The notes beneath the pieces are model-generated. The model had not been told where the DNA came from. It saw nothing but the letters and a program-made list of their open reading frames with translations, and ran no database searches. Shown in pieces: positions 45,041 through 54,000 of a stretch of 64,000 bases of DNA (positions within the stretch are counted from its first letter, which is position 1; every line of letters starts with the position of its first letter). The translations under genes and the position numbers were made by a program. The stretch is from Orientia tsutsugamushi (GTDB lineage: Bacteria; Pseudomonadota; Alphaproteobacteria; Rickettsiales; Rickettsiaceae), in the NCBI RefSeq assembly GCF_900327275.1, contig NZ_LS398548.1:2294001-2358000 (forward strand), written 5' to 3'.

Positions 45041-45214
45041 TCACTTTGCTTGCATTGATGAAATTTTACGAAGAAGTTTTGGATATCTATTTCCTGGAAT
45101 TAAATATAAAGTTTCACCACCTGGATTTACTATCTCTTGTATTTCACCTCGTAGCGTATTATTAACTATTTTAACTAGATCTTGTTCTAATTGCTGCAAT
45201 TTCCAACTTTTCAT
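45041..45214 (-). CDS. Small conserved-looking protein between traW and traU
   Basis: 57 residues, starting MKSWKLQQLEQDL and ending with IPGNRYPKLLRKISSMQAK. AGAAGG lies 7 bases before the ATG, and the stop TGA touches the traU GTG. No signal peptide or membrane segment. I do not recognise the family. Its good ribosome site and tight coupling to traU argue that it is real. It may be a regulator or a small chaperone for traU; that is a guess. Confidence 0.6.
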   Translation of the reverse strand: MKSWKLQQLEQDLVKIVNNTLRGEIQEIVNPGGETLYLIPGNRYPKLLRKISSMQAK

Positions 45215-45297
45215 ATAAAACCTTCTTTTAAGTTGAATTTAGTAGTATATTGAGTTATACTATTTACAGCGTACCTCCATCGTACGTTACATGCTTT

Positions 45298-45957
45298 TCA
45301 TAGGGTACTTACTTCGCTAATTTTAAGCACAGTGTTTTCTTGCTCTATTATGGCTGGCACAGCTTGTATTTTAAACTTCATACTCAAAAAACCCAATTGA
45401 TCGAAGAATACGTGCCGGCCTAATAGATTGCTAAGTTCAATAGGATTTCCATTAACTAACACTATCTTTCCTGGTCTTGATTTTGCCCAAGCAACCTGAT
45501 CTTCATCATCTCCATCAATTAATATTAGTGGCTCACCCCAATATATCATCTCTAAAGGATTTATTTTAGTTCCTCCCTTTACTATTATTATACCATTTTT
45601 TGTCTTAATGTCATCCTTTTGAACATAGGTAGAATCATATATTCGCGTTTTATTTTCAGTAGCTTTACTCAAATTTTTAACTGGTACTGGTCTCATGATT
45701 TTTTGCTTCACTTTTTCCTGAAATTCCAGCTGCATTTGGTTCAACAATCCACTTTTTGATGCAGCATTAAGTTTAGCCATAATCACTTCTAGTAATGATT
45801 CCTCAATGATTGGAAAAACATGCCCTCTAGTACCATAATCCTTAATCTCAATACCTATATCAGCATTTAATAAATTGGCCCTTATATCGCTTACTTGATA
45901 AGCAACAGCAAATAAAGCAAAGAATGTGCCTATACAAATTACTACTCCTTGCTTCAT
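45298..45957 (-). CDS. traW: F-type pilus assembly protein TraW
   Basis: 219 residues. N-terminal membrane/signal segment (VVICIGTFFALFAVAYQV), then the TraW-like core: IGIEIKDYGTRGHVFPIIE, KINPLEMI and the C-terminal VFFDQLGFLSMKFKIQAVPAII. Periplasmic, works with TrbC in pilus assembly. Its ATG overlaps the traC stop by 4 bases. An 83-base gap with the short inverted repeat CGTAC/GTACG separates it from the small gene downstream. Confidence 0.85.
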   Translation of the reverse strand: MKQGVVICIGTFFALFAVAYQVSDIRANLLNADIGIEIKDYGTRGHVFPIIEESLLEVIMAKLNAASKSGLLNQMQLEFQEKVKQKIMRPVPVKNLSKATENKTRIYDSTYVQKDDIKTKNGIIIVKGGTKINPLEMIYWGEPLILIDGDDEDQVAWAKSRPGKIVLVNGNPIELSNLLGRHVFFDQLGFLSMKFKIQAVPAIIEQENTVLKISEVSTL

Positions 45958-48515
45958 GGAATTATTTTCCGCTCTCTTATCACATAATTAATTGCCTCAC
46001 TGACATTCATCCCTTTAGCCATATGATCTTCTATAGCTTGATAATCTCTAGCATTCGTCGAAGTTAACAGTAGAGTAAATGGATCAATCATTAATCTGCC
46101 TATAACACCAGAAACATTAGGGCTGTAAATAGCTATTTCACTATAATACGGAGGATTTGAATGTACAGATTGCAGTAAATTCAGCTTCCAATCTTCATCA
46201 ACAAAGCCTGCAAGCTTAGGGTTAGCTCGCATTGCCTTAAAGGATTCAGAATTTTGCTTCAAAATTATCTTATGTGATGAATTCTCAAATGCTTTTTCAG
46301 ATGCTGAACCCTCTTGACGAAAGTAATCCGTGAGTTGTTGAGTAGCTAAAGCAATCGATCCATTATATTTTCGAGCTATTCGACCTGCTTCTTCAATAAA
46401 CTCTCCTGAACGCTTTCCAGCTAATAGCTTCCAGGCTTCATCGATCATAATTAAAAATGGTCTACTTCTATCTCCTTTAACCATTGTTTGATTAATATGA
46501 ACAATCATAATCTGTACAATCACAGCTAACAGCTCTGGTACAGAGCGTAGATGATCAGTTTCAATTACCACAATATCAGAGTTTAGAGATAATTGCGCCT
46601 TACCACTAAAAAATCTTCCATGTTGACCATCTTTAGTAAAAGGAAAGAGCATATTTCCAAGCTCTTTAGCATATGATTCTTCTCTATTTGATAACCAGTC
46701 TGCAATATCGGTAATTTCAGCTTTAGCTCCATTTTTTTGCCAGACTGATATCAAAGCTCTCTGTAGCATTGGTTGTTGCAAATCACTTGTTCCATACTGC
46801 GGTGCAGCCATAGTAGCTAAAATAGATGGAAAGTTAGATAAAAAATCCGATCTAGCTTCTATAGACTTTGCGCTGTCATCCTCTGGCACCTCTGAAAATG
46901 GATTAATTGATACAGGATTTTTCATGTCGAATTCTATGTATCTACCACCTAGAATCAAGCATGTACGCTTAAATGATCTTCCATAATCAAGAACAAAAAC
47001 TTTACCACCAACGCCTAGAACAGATAGCATTAATTCTTGCATAAAAACAGATTTTCCAGAGCCTGGAACTCCAGCTATACAAAGGTTAAAGTTCTCATTT
47101 GGAGCTACTCCATGCTTATTTAATGCAGGTAATAAAGCTCCGCCAAAAGGAGACCAGTACATTATTTGACCTCGTCTACCAGCTAGCAACATACCTGGAG
47201 AACTTAAATCACCTTTCCATTCACCGATTATTGGTAATAATACTTTACTCTCTACAGAAACAGTTTTTATGCCTCTACCTAAGCTAGAAAGCGCTACTCC
47301 AACTCCTGATGTTTTTTGACCCAATATACCTTTTGGGCCTTGCTCGACTAACTGCATTGGTAAGGCTGCTAATAACACGGCTACATGATCATATTTGCAT
47401 GGAACAAAATACCATCCACTGCGTCTTAACATCGAACAAAAAGCCGATGCAGATTGCTTAGCTTTCTTTGTTTTATCAAACATGATAACATTGAAGTGAA
47501 TATTAACAACTCTATCACCACTCTGTAGAGCAGCCACTACACCGGCTAAATCAGCAGCTTCTTGCTGTATATCAGGAAAAAATTTGCCCATTCCTGCATT
47601 AATATTTCTTTCTAGAGCCTCTCTTTTTGTTATGGCCGCAGTCCTTTCCATTGCTTGATTTGGCAAAATTTGCAGACCAAAATGAATCAGGAAATTTGAT
47701 TTTATATATTCATCACGACGCATTTCATTGCCTAAAAACAGATCCATAGCAGATAATTTCCATTCTGCAGGTCTTTTGCGAGCTTCTAGACTGATAAATA
47801 TTTGATCATCATTTACATTTACGCAATCATCATTCTCAAATAACGAAAAATCTCCACTTAGAATTTGTTCAGACAATATTTCATACTGGTTAATATTCGA
47901 ATGTTCTTCTTCAGGCCAGCCAAATATTACTCTCAGGAACTTTAATAATTGCTGTGCATTCACATTTTCAGTGCTTAATCCAATTGACCTAAACGTATCT
48001 TTTAAAGCATCTCGTCTGCGAATCATATCATCGATATTTGCATTTAAATTAGGTATAGTAACTGAAATCAACAATACTACATCCTTTATAGAACCTACTT
48101 TTTGAGCTTGGTCACGCAAAAACTCTGTTCTTTTATTAGCTAACTCAATAAATATCTCTCCTTTACGATATGACTGCCAGTTGCTTAAAAAATTCTCTAT
48201 ATTATTACTACCAATCATCAATACTTGCAGGCTACTTTCAGCAGGTAAATTTTCATCGCTTTTCAGAAATTCAGCAATTTCATTTTGAGCTGAAACACTA
48301 GCTCCAACCAATGGCCATGCAAGCAATACAAAACCTATTGAACCACGATTAAAGAATAGCTGAGTCTCATCATCATATGATTCATAGACAAAATGTTTAG
48401 AAAATCTTTCTCGATCAAAATCCTTATGTATGCTTGCGTTCACCTTGACTCTGTTTTGATTTAAATAAATTAATAAGATATTTTTTTGGTTTTTTCGGCG
48501 ACTTGTTAACAACAT
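45954..48515 (-). CDS. traC: F-type conjugation ATPase TraC
   Basis: 853 residues, the VirB4-like motor of the channel at the inner membrane. TraC N-terminal domain ~30-400; Walker A GVPGSGKS (482-489); Walker B FLIMIDEA (687-694); a conserved ALATQQLTDYF motif follows. The ATG at 48515 has AAGGTG close upstream but overlaps traV by 92 bases; a GTG at 48443 would shorten the overlap to 20 bases and also keeps the family core. Close to F TraC (875). Confidence 0.9.
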   Translation of the reverse strand: MLLTSRRKNQKNILLIYLNQNRVKVNASIHKDFDRERFSKHFVYESYDDETQLFFNRGSIGFVLLAWPLVGASVSAQNEIAEFLKSDENLPAESSLQVLMIGSNNIENFLSNWQSYRKGEIFIELANKRTEFLRDQAQKVGSIKDVVLLISVTIPNLNANIDDMIRRRDALKDTFRSIGLSTENVNAQQLLKFLRVIFGWPEEEHSNINQYEILSEQILSGDFSLFENDDCVNVNDDQIFISLEARKRPAEWKLSAMDLFLGNEMRRDEYIKSNFLIHFGLQILPNQAMERTAAITKREALERNINAGMGKFFPDIQQEAADLAGVVAALQSGDRVVNIHFNVIMFDKTKKAKQSASAFCSMLRRSGWYFVPCKYDHVAVLLAALPMQLVEQGPKGILGQKTSGVGVALSSLGRGIKTVSVESKVLLPIIGEWKGDLSSPGMLLAGRRGQIMYWSPFGGALLPALNKHGVAPNENFNLCIAGVPGSGKSVFMQELMLSVLGVGGKVFVLDYGRSFKRTCLILGGRYIEFDMKNPVSINPFSEVPEDDSAKSIEARSDFLSNFPSILATMAAPQYGTSDLQQPMLQRALISVWQKNGAKAEITDIADWLSNREESYAKELGNMLFPFTKDGQHGRFFSGKAQLSLNSDIVVIETDHLRSVPELLAVIVQIMIVHINQTMVKGDRSRPFLIMIDEAWKLLAGKRSGEFIEEAGRIARKYNGSIALATQQLTDYFRQEGSASEKAFENSSHKIILKQNSESFKAMRANPKLAGFVDEDWKLNLLQSVHSNPPYYSEIAIYSPNVSGVIGRLMIDPFTLLLTSTNARDYQAIEDHMAKGMNVSEAINYVIRERKIIP

Positions 48516-48753
48516 CTACACCTTGAACTGCTTTAGCTTGCCTGTAGCATAGAATACAACGTCTTTTTGATTTAGTTTTTGATGTTTCAACTTTCTCAAG
48601 ATTATCAATATCAAAAGCGCCTTGAGCAACCATATTCTTTATTTCATATAAAGACTTACATTTTAGCCCTTTAGGAATTTTACAATCAAAAGTACTTCTG
48701 TAAAAGAAGCTGGTTAAGCTCATACAGCCCAATAGCAATAATAAAAACTTCAT
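48424..48753 (-). CDS. traV: F-type outer-membrane lipoprotein TraV
   Basis: 109 residues. The N-terminus is a lipoprotein signal (LLLLLGC, lipid on Cys10), followed by the TraV motif FDCKIPKGLKCKSLYEI and a second Cys pair (CILCY). TraV links TraK to TraB across the envelope. Shorter than F TraV (171). Its ATG shares a base with the traB stop. Confidence 0.85.
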   Translation of the reverse strand: MKFLLLLLGCMSLTSFFYRSTFDCKIPKGLKCKSLYEIKNMVAQGAFDIDNLEKVETSKTKSKRRCILCYRQAKAVQGVDVVNKSPKKPKKYLINLFKSKQSQGERKHT

Positions 48754-50078
48754 TATAAATGCTCCTCTAACTTTTGTGATTGATCGAATTTATTATGCAA
48801 ATTAACTTTTTCATTGTTAGTTGATTGTGAATAAGTTAAATTATGTGGCTTCTTCTTGGGCTCACATAAGTCAAAACCTTTTTTAAATACAACATCTATG
48901 ACTCTACCTGACGCAATAAGAACGACCGGGCTCATAGAATCAGCTCGTTTTATAGCAAAATCAGCTAGCTTATCAAAAGCATTGCTAGCTCCAGCGTAAG
49001 CTCCAGACTGAAGCGCATCTCCAATCTGAAACTCTTGTTGTTGGCCTCCAGCTACTAGGTTTAAAGTTGGTAGCATATCAGGTTTAATAGCCTTAGATTG
49101 CAGAAACTTAGCTATACTGCTAAATACTCCATTTAATGCAGCCATGCTTGCTATGTTAGACGATTTATCCACCACGATTCCTTTAATTCCAGAACGTCCG
49201 TCTTCGCCTATCAACCAGCCTTCCACCTTTTTTTCGATAATATCTCCTTGGTTATTGACTACTGAAAGAGTTTCGATGCGACATTTAGCTCTCTCTGAGG
49301 ACATCTCTCCGTTACAGGATCCAATTAAAATTGCATTTTTGATTTGATCAGTTTTATATTTATTATAAAGAATTGCTGTATCAAGCAACTGCAGAACAAT
49401 TGGTTCTGGTGATGAAGAGCTGTTTGTTCCAGTACCTACAACGACTCCAGTAAGTAGCACAGCTCTAGCAGAACTACCGCTAGTAACATAGTTCTCAGCA
49501 TTTTTTTTTGGCTCAAATCTAGCTCTCCTAAGATTTACATAAGGCTTTACTACTACAGGAGCTTGCTCTGTTTTGTTATCATGTGGTGAATTTAAAATAT
49601 GATGATTAAGATCAGAACTAAATTCATCACTATCATTATTATATAGACTCTGCTTAGGCTGATTCTCCAATATCTCAAGTTTTTGGTTAAAATTATTAAT
49701 TTGGGCTGTAATTTCTAAATATCTGCTGTCTATTACACTGTCAAATCTATCTTTTAATGTTTTGACTTCATTAAGTATTTCTTCTGTCCATTTTGCTCTT
49801 AAATCTACAGCTTGTTCTATTCCAGAAATCGCTTCTCTTGACTCACGATTTTCAATAAAAATTATAGATTCTTTCGTTTTACCACTTTCAGATAAAAAAT
49901 ATGAAACAACCATTATTGTGATGCTTATAAAAGTTAAGGCAATTACTGGCTTTCTACGAATGATATTTGTTAATTCTGATAATTTGCTATTAGACCTAAC
50001 AGATTCAGCCTTTGGTTTATCATTTAGCTCTAAATCTTCTTCTTTTGTATTATTATTGTCTGAATTGTCCTGTTCCAC
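48753..50078 (-). CDS. traB: F-type channel scaffold protein TraB
   Basis: 441 residues, VirB10-like. A cytoplasmic acidic head, one membrane segment (ALTFISITIMVVSYFL, ~49-65), a coiled coil (~85-140) and the beta-barrel TraB domain with VLLTGVVVGTG, LIGSCNGEMSSERAKCRIE and the Gly/Ala-rich AALNGVFSSIAKFL region. It spans the periplasm and joins TraC/TraD to TraK/TraV. Confidence 0.9.
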   Translation of the reverse strand: MEQDNSDNNNTKEEDLELNDKPKAESVRSNSKLSELTNIIRRKPVIALTFISITIMVVSYFLSESGKTKESIIFIENRESREAISGIEQAVDLRAKWTEEILNEVKTLKDRFDSVIDSRYLEITAQINNFNQKLEILENQPKQSLYNNDSDEFSSDLNHHILNSPHDNKTEQAPVVVKPYVNLRRARFEPKKNAENYVTSGSSARAVLLTGVVVGTGTNSSSSPEPIVLQLLDTAILYNKYKTDQIKNAILIGSCNGEMSSERAKCRIETLSVVNNQGDIIEKKVEGWLIGEDGRSGIKGIVVDKSSNIASMAALNGVFSSIAKFLQSKAIKPDMLPTLNLVAGGQQQEFQIGDALQSGAYAGASNAFDKLADFAIKRADSMSPVVLIASGRVIDVVFKKGFDLCEPKKKPHNLTYSQSTNNEKVNLHNKFDQSQKLEEHL

Positions 50079-50116
50079 TATTCCTCCGCTTTTTGAATGT
50101 TAATGTTTCTACCTTA

Positions 50117-50452
50117 TCAATTAATTTTCATACCACCGGCAATCCAATCTAGGTAAAAGCCTAAAATAACACCAATTGCTACCATGACTCCTGCAAGCTT
50201 TATATTCCCTCTTGCTACAGCCCAAATCGATGATAGAATAGTTGCACTTGATATACCTATTGTTTTTAGTTTTCCACTAAAAAGTCCGTCTATTTTATTA
50301 AGCTGTCCTTCAAGAGTATCAGCTAATGCTGGCTCAAAAGAAAAAACACAAGCAGTAATTATAATAATTAACAGCCCTACAACTACATTATTCCACTGTA
50401 TTCCAAATGTAGGGTTTAGCATATTTAGTCGAGATTTTTGATATATGAACAT
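50117..50452 (-). CDS. TrbC/VirB2-type conjugative pilin
   Basis: 111 residues from 50452; a second ATG 10 codons on (MLNPTFGIQW) may be the true start. A long signal segment (VVVGLLIIIITACVFSFEPALA) ends with Ala-x-Ala, then a short loop and two hydrophobic helices (ISSATILSSIWAVARG and LAGVMVAIGVILGFYLDWIAGG), the pilin layout. Neither start has a good ribosome site, but an out-of-frame 30-codon frame with AGGAG (ATG at 50480) overlaps it and may feed ribosomes in. It lies between traK and traB, whereas the F pilin gene precedes traL. Confidence 0.68.
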   Translation of the reverse strand: MFIYQKSRLNMLNPTFGIQWNNVVVGLLIIIITACVFSFEPALADTLEGQLNKIDGLFSGKLKTIGISSATILSSIWAVARGNIKLAGVMVAIGVILGFYLDWIAGGMKIN

Positions 50453-50612
50453 TGTTATTGCTTATTAGTAAATTTTGCATTATTCTCCTAGTGCTAGTGA
50501 ATTCCACGTTGAATAAAATTTTACTTTGAAGTGAGTTTTAGCCGCCCTTCTAGAACTTTAAGTCTTTGAAGTAAAAACTAGCATTTTAAGCCAGTTTTAT
50601 TTTTTTCTTATT
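50446..50612 (-). repeat. Direct repeat, downstream unit
   Basis: About 165 bases that closely match 50811-50975. They cover the codons for the K-K-I-K-L-A end of traK and the following non-coding stretch up to ATGTTCATAT. The two units flank a traE fragment and show a tandem duplication in the operon. Confidence 0.85.
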
Positions 50613-50841
50613 AACACCACTCAATAACAAAAGGTAATTATGACTTCGCTTGTAAGTCAGAAAGTAAGTCTTATCGATAGCTATATGTTTACTATTGCTA
50701 AACCAATAACGAAGCGTTGCACTAATTAATACTCCATCATTTATCACTTCAACCTTCTTTAGAAAAAAAGACTGAAGACACATTTGAGTCTTTAATAAAT
50801 TGCATATGAACATTGTTATTGCTTATTAGTAAATTTTGCAT
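50586..50841 (-). pseudogene. traE: traE fragment from a tandem duplication
   Basis: The stretch encodes a diverged copy of the last ~75 residues of TraE (LRYWFS..SKHIAIDKTYFLTYK), ending in the traK-type tail KKKIKLA. Two frames share it: one from the ATG at 50841 behind AGGAGGATA (QFIKDSNVSSVFF), the other from 50813. A one-base shift near 50768 separates them. It is a duplication relic, not a gene with a role. Confidence 0.7.
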
Positions 50842-50975
50842 TATCCTCCTAATGCTAGTTAATTCCATACCAGTGAAATTTTACTTTGAAGCGGTTTTAA
50901 TTAATAATCTTTGTAGAACTTTAAGTCTTTGAAGTAAAAACTAGCACTTTAAGCCAGTTTTATTTTTTTCTTAGT
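50811..50975 (-). repeat. Direct repeat, upstream unit
   Basis: This is the partner of 50446-50612. It contains the end of traK and the intergenic stretch with AGGAGGATAATG. Confidence 0.85.
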
Positions 50976-51437
50976 ATTTCTACTTTGTTTTTTAGAAGGT
51001 TTCGCTGTTAATTCTTTTGTATTAAGGTCATTACTGAACAAATTGTTATTGTTTTGTTTTGAATTATCCTTTTCCTCTATTTTTGTAGCAGCATTAACAA
51101 GCATTATAGGGCTTGGAGTTTTTGGAGTAAAAGTTAACATTAAATCCTGAATTGTTTTGTATTCTCCTATTACTGTTAAATAAACCTTGTTTCCTTCTTC
51201 TCGTGGAACAATAAACAAAAATCCAGACTCATGAACTACAACTTCAGCTGCATTTTGAGGATACATAAAAATATCATTAATTTTTTCATCTTTAAGATTA
51301 ATTCTTGTTGGCCCACTATCAGAAATCTCAAGCTTTAGTAAATTGTCAGCTTCTAACTCATATTCTACTGCATATATATTATTAACGTTTACCAAAGCAA
51401 TAAACCCTATGATAAATCTCAAAATTCTAATATTCAT
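50949..51437 (-). CDS. traK: F-type secretin-like protein TraK, short
   Basis: 162 residues. Signal peptide (FIIGFIALVNVNNIYA) followed by the TraK N-terminal domain (RINLKDEKINDIFMYPQ, ESGFLFIVPREEGNKVYLTV, IQDLMLTFTPK). After ~125 it turns into a Lys/Asn-rich tail. F TraK has 242 residues, so the C-terminal part that meets TraV is missing or replaced, and the 3' end lies in the duplicated segment. It may be impaired, which would matter for the whole channel. ATGA overlap with traE. Confidence 0.78.
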   Translation of the reverse strand: MNIRILRFIIGFIALVNVNNIYAVEYELEADNLLKLEISDSGPTRINLKDEKINDIFMYPQNAAEVVVHESGFLFIVPREEGNKVYLTVIGEYKTIQDLMLTFTPKTPSPIMLVNAATKIEEKDNSKQNNNNLFSNDLNTKELTAKPSKKQSRNTKKKIKLA

Positions 51438-51985
51438 TTTTTTATTCCATTCTCTTTAACACCAGTCAACAATAAAAGGTAATTAGGAGTTTGCTTGTAA
51501 GTCAAAAGGTAAGTCTTATCGACAGCTATATCTTTACTATCGCTAAACCAATAACGAAGCGTTCCACTAATTAATACTCCATCCTTTATCACTTCAATCT
51601 TTTTTGGAAAAAAGACTGAAGATACATTTGAGCCTTTAACAAATTGCAAATGATCATGAAAAAATTTATTTAAAGATTCAGTATTACTAGATGCCACTTT
51701 CATGTCTGCTATTTGTCTTTCTACCTCATTTGGAGAAGTAGTAAATAAGAGTTTCGTCACATAAATTGCCCATTCCTTTAAATAGGTTTCATGGTAATTT
51801 TTTGATGAAACCATCATTTTACGATCAGGCTCCATTGCTGGAATTAATAACCACTTTTCTTCTTTGGTAATTACAGCCATTATCGCAATTATATTAGCTG
51901 CAGCTAGCAATATAGTTACTGAAAGTAAGCATTTATTATATTTAACCAGCTCTTGTATAGCATTTTGCTTAAAGAGATGATTCAT
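51434..51985 (-). CDS. traE: F-type pilus assembly protein TraE
   Basis: 183 residues, VirB5/TraE-like length (F TraE 188). One N-terminal membrane anchor (LLSVTILLAAANIIAIMAVI, ~20-40), then the TraE core with ETYLKEWAIYVTKLL and VLISGTLRYWFSDSK. It joins the traL stop by one base (TAATG). Confidence 0.87.
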   Translation of the reverse strand: MNHLFKQNAIQELVKYNKCLLSVTILLAAANIIAIMAVITKEEKWLLIPAMEPDRKMMVSSKNYHETYLKEWAIYVTKLLFTTSPNEVERQIADMKVASSNTESLNKFFHDHLQFVKGSNVSSVFFPKKIEVIKDGVLISGTLRYWFSDSKDIAVDKTYLLTYKQTPNYLLLLTGVKENGIKK

Positions 51986-52281
51986 TATTTGCCAACTTTT
52001 TTGCCCAGCAATCTTAAATATCCTAATGGAGCTGGCAATAAACCTTTAGCTACTAAAAAACTTTTTAGCAAAAAATTCTCAGATACCTTCTTAAATTTCT
52101 TAAAGCAATAACATAGAGCAATTCCTCCAACCATAAATGCTAGGCCTAATTTAGCATGCCTACTGTTTAGTAGTACAATTCCTGGAGCTACTCCAGCTAA
52201 TACTACTCCCCATTCATCAATGCTCAAACCCATATACTTCAACGGCCTCGATAATGCCCAACATAATTTTTGATTTTGCAT
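51985..52281 (-). CDS. traL: F-type pilus assembly protein TraL
   Basis: 98 residues from the ATG at 52281, which has GAAGG 5 bases upstream; the frame is open to an ATG at 52320. The core LSRPLKYMGLSIDEW, two membrane helices (VVLAGVAPGIVLL, LAFMVGGIALCYCF) and C-terminal basic tail fit TraL (F: 91 residues). It is the first tra gene of the leftward operon. Confidence 0.85.
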   Translation of the reverse strand: MQNQKLCWALSRPLKYMGLSIDEWGVVLAGVAPGIVLLNSRHAKLGLAFMVGGIALCYCFKKFKKVSENFLLKSFLVAKGLLPAPLGYLRLLGKKVGK

Positions 52282-52387
52282 AATAACCTTCAGCCGCAAT
52301 TGTAGCATGAGAAATCTCATTCTACTACTGTGATTTTCAAAAATTCACAAAAAATATTCCTTTAATCTGAATTAATCATGCATTTTC

Positions 52388-52858
52388 TTAAATAGTGTTT
52401 TTTACCATATTAAGTACTTCATCACTATGTTGTGCTATGTTAACCTTTGGCCATATAGCAGCAATTTTCCCTTTCTGATTGATTAAAAATGTAGTACGGC
52501 TAATTGCCAAAAAAGTATTTTTAAACATCGATTTTTCTTTTAAGACTCCATAATCTTCAAATATCTTTCCAGTTTCATCATATCCTAACTCAAATTTTAA
52601 ACAGAGCTTATTTTTAAATTTTTGATGTGAAGCAATATTATCTTTGGATACACTAAGAATTATCGTGTTTAATTTATTGAATTCAGAAATAGCTTCATTA
52701 AATTTCTGTGCTTCAATTGTACACCCAGGAGTATTATCTTTTGGATAAAAGTATAGTACTAAATTTTTACCTTCATAATGACCTAGATTTATAATTGAAT
52801 TACTGGTAGTAATCATATTAAAGTCTGGTGCATCATCATTAATTGTTAAATTTTTCAT
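52388..52858 (-). CDS. bcp: Peroxiredoxin, BCP/PrxQ type
   Basis: 156 residues from the ATG at 52858, two bases after the integrase stop. Thioredoxin fold with the peroxidatic site PKDNTPGCTIEA (Cys46). The second Cys normally five residues on is Gln here; Cys at ~86 (KLCLKFELGY) may serve, or the enzyme works as a one-Cys type. It reduces hydroperoxides with thioredoxin-type donors. It lies inside the element between integrase and traL, so it may be cargo. Confidence 0.88.
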   Translation of the reverse strand: MKNLTINDDAPDFNMITTSNSIINLGHYEGKNLVLYFYPKDNTPGCTIEAQKFNEAISEFNKLNTIILSVSKDNIASHQKFKNKLCLKFELGYDETGKIFEDYGVLKEKSMFKNTFLAISRTTFLINQKGKIAAIWPKVNIAQHSDEVLNMVKNTI

Positions 52859-52860
52859 GT

Positions 52861-54000
52861 TTAGTCTCGTAAATTGGTGCACTTAGCAATTTCGTTAGCA
52901 AATTTTTGTATTGCATCTCGTACAACATCTGTATTAAGTTGTGTATAAATTTTTGTTGATTGAGGGTCATTATGATTTAACAATTTGGTAATTATAGCCA
53001 TTGATATTCCAAATTTTGCCATCCAACTACCAACAGTTCTTCTAAGATCGTGTATCCTTAAATTTTTTAATCCAGCTCTTTTACAAACTCTTTTCCATGC
53101 TACATTTATGCTCGTTAAATGTCCGCTATTTCTTCTTTGTCCAGGAAATACCCACTCACTTTCTGATGAATATGGATACTGTTTTAATTTTTCTATTAGT
53201 AAATTTATTAATGGCACTGTTTGCGATTCTCCATTCTTAGTCTCTGGTATATACCACACTCCTTCTTCCAGTCTTATATTTTCCCAACGCATTGATAATA
53301 CATTATTTCTACGAGCTGCAGTATATAAACTTATATAGACAAAATATTTTAAGTATGGATTCTTATCTTCTTCAACTGCTGCTAAGAATCTTGGCATCTC
53401 TTCTAGAGTTATATATCTATCTCTTGCTTGCATTTTATGAATTTTTATTCCATTAGCTGGATTTTTTTCTATTAATTCTAATTCTACTGCTATGTTCAAT
53501 ATTGCTTTTATTAACTTAAGCGTTTTGTTTGCTGAATATTTACCACCTTTATTTGCATTATTAAATATCTTATAAATATCTTCTTTTCGAATATTAGAAA
53601 CATGAATATAGTGCAAGTTTTTTAAATACTTATTCATAATGCCTTTGTATAAAATTTTGCTACTATCTTTGAGTTTTCGATGATTAATATATAGATTATA
53701 TACCTCCTTCAATGTTGATGCATTCTTTGTTTTTAAAGGATCTATTCCTTTAGCAATTTGTCCCTTTAAAATCAGCGTTTTTTTTCTAGCATAATTAACA
53801 GATATATTTGGAAAATTCCCTAACTTAATTTTTCTATATACTCCTTTAATTGTTATCCCTAAATAAAATGTTTTAGTTCCGCCATACAATACTTCTAGAA
53901 ATAAACCTTTGTCTTTAGTATCTCTGTATACATCTCTTTTTTCTTTTGGGGGCTTTATTTTACTTATAGCTATTTGTGTAAAATATAATATCACTACCAT
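52861..54000 (-). CDS. int: Tyrosine site-specific integrase of the RAGE
   Basis: 379 residues. The N-terminal DUF4102-type arm domain (GLFLEVLYGGTKTFYLG), a SAM-like core-binding domain (~95-185) and a catalytic domain with Arg230 (YTAARRNNVL), His317-x-x-Arg320 (IHDLRRTVG), His343 (LLNHNDPQST) and Tyr352 are all present. AAAGGTGAT lies before the ATG. It would insert and excise the element; P4-type integrases usually target tRNA genes, but none is seen nearby. It marks the right end of copy B. Confidence 0.92.
   Translation of the reverse strand: MVVILYFTQIAISKIKPPKEKRDVYRDTKDKGLFLEVLYGGTKTFYLGITIKGVYRKIKLGNFPNISVNYARKKTLILKGQIAKGIDPLKTKNASTLKEVYNLYINHRKLKDSSKILYKGIMNKYLKNLHYIHVSNIRKEDIYKIFNNANKGGKYSANKTLKLIKAILNIAVELELIEKNPANGIKIHKMQARDRYITLEEMPRFLAAVEEDKNPYLKYFVYISLYTAARRNNVLSMRWENIRLEEGVWYIPETKNGESQTVPLINLLIEKLKQYPYSSESEWVFPGQRRNSGHLTSINVAWKRVCKRAGLKNLRIHDLRRTVGSWMAKFGISMAIITKLLNHNDPQSTKIYTQLNTDVVRDAIQKFANEIAKCTNLRD

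Noticed and set aside
49762-50103. Plus-strand frame opposite traB
   Set aside because: The minus strand holds traB with its membrane segment and barrel motifs; this is a shadow.
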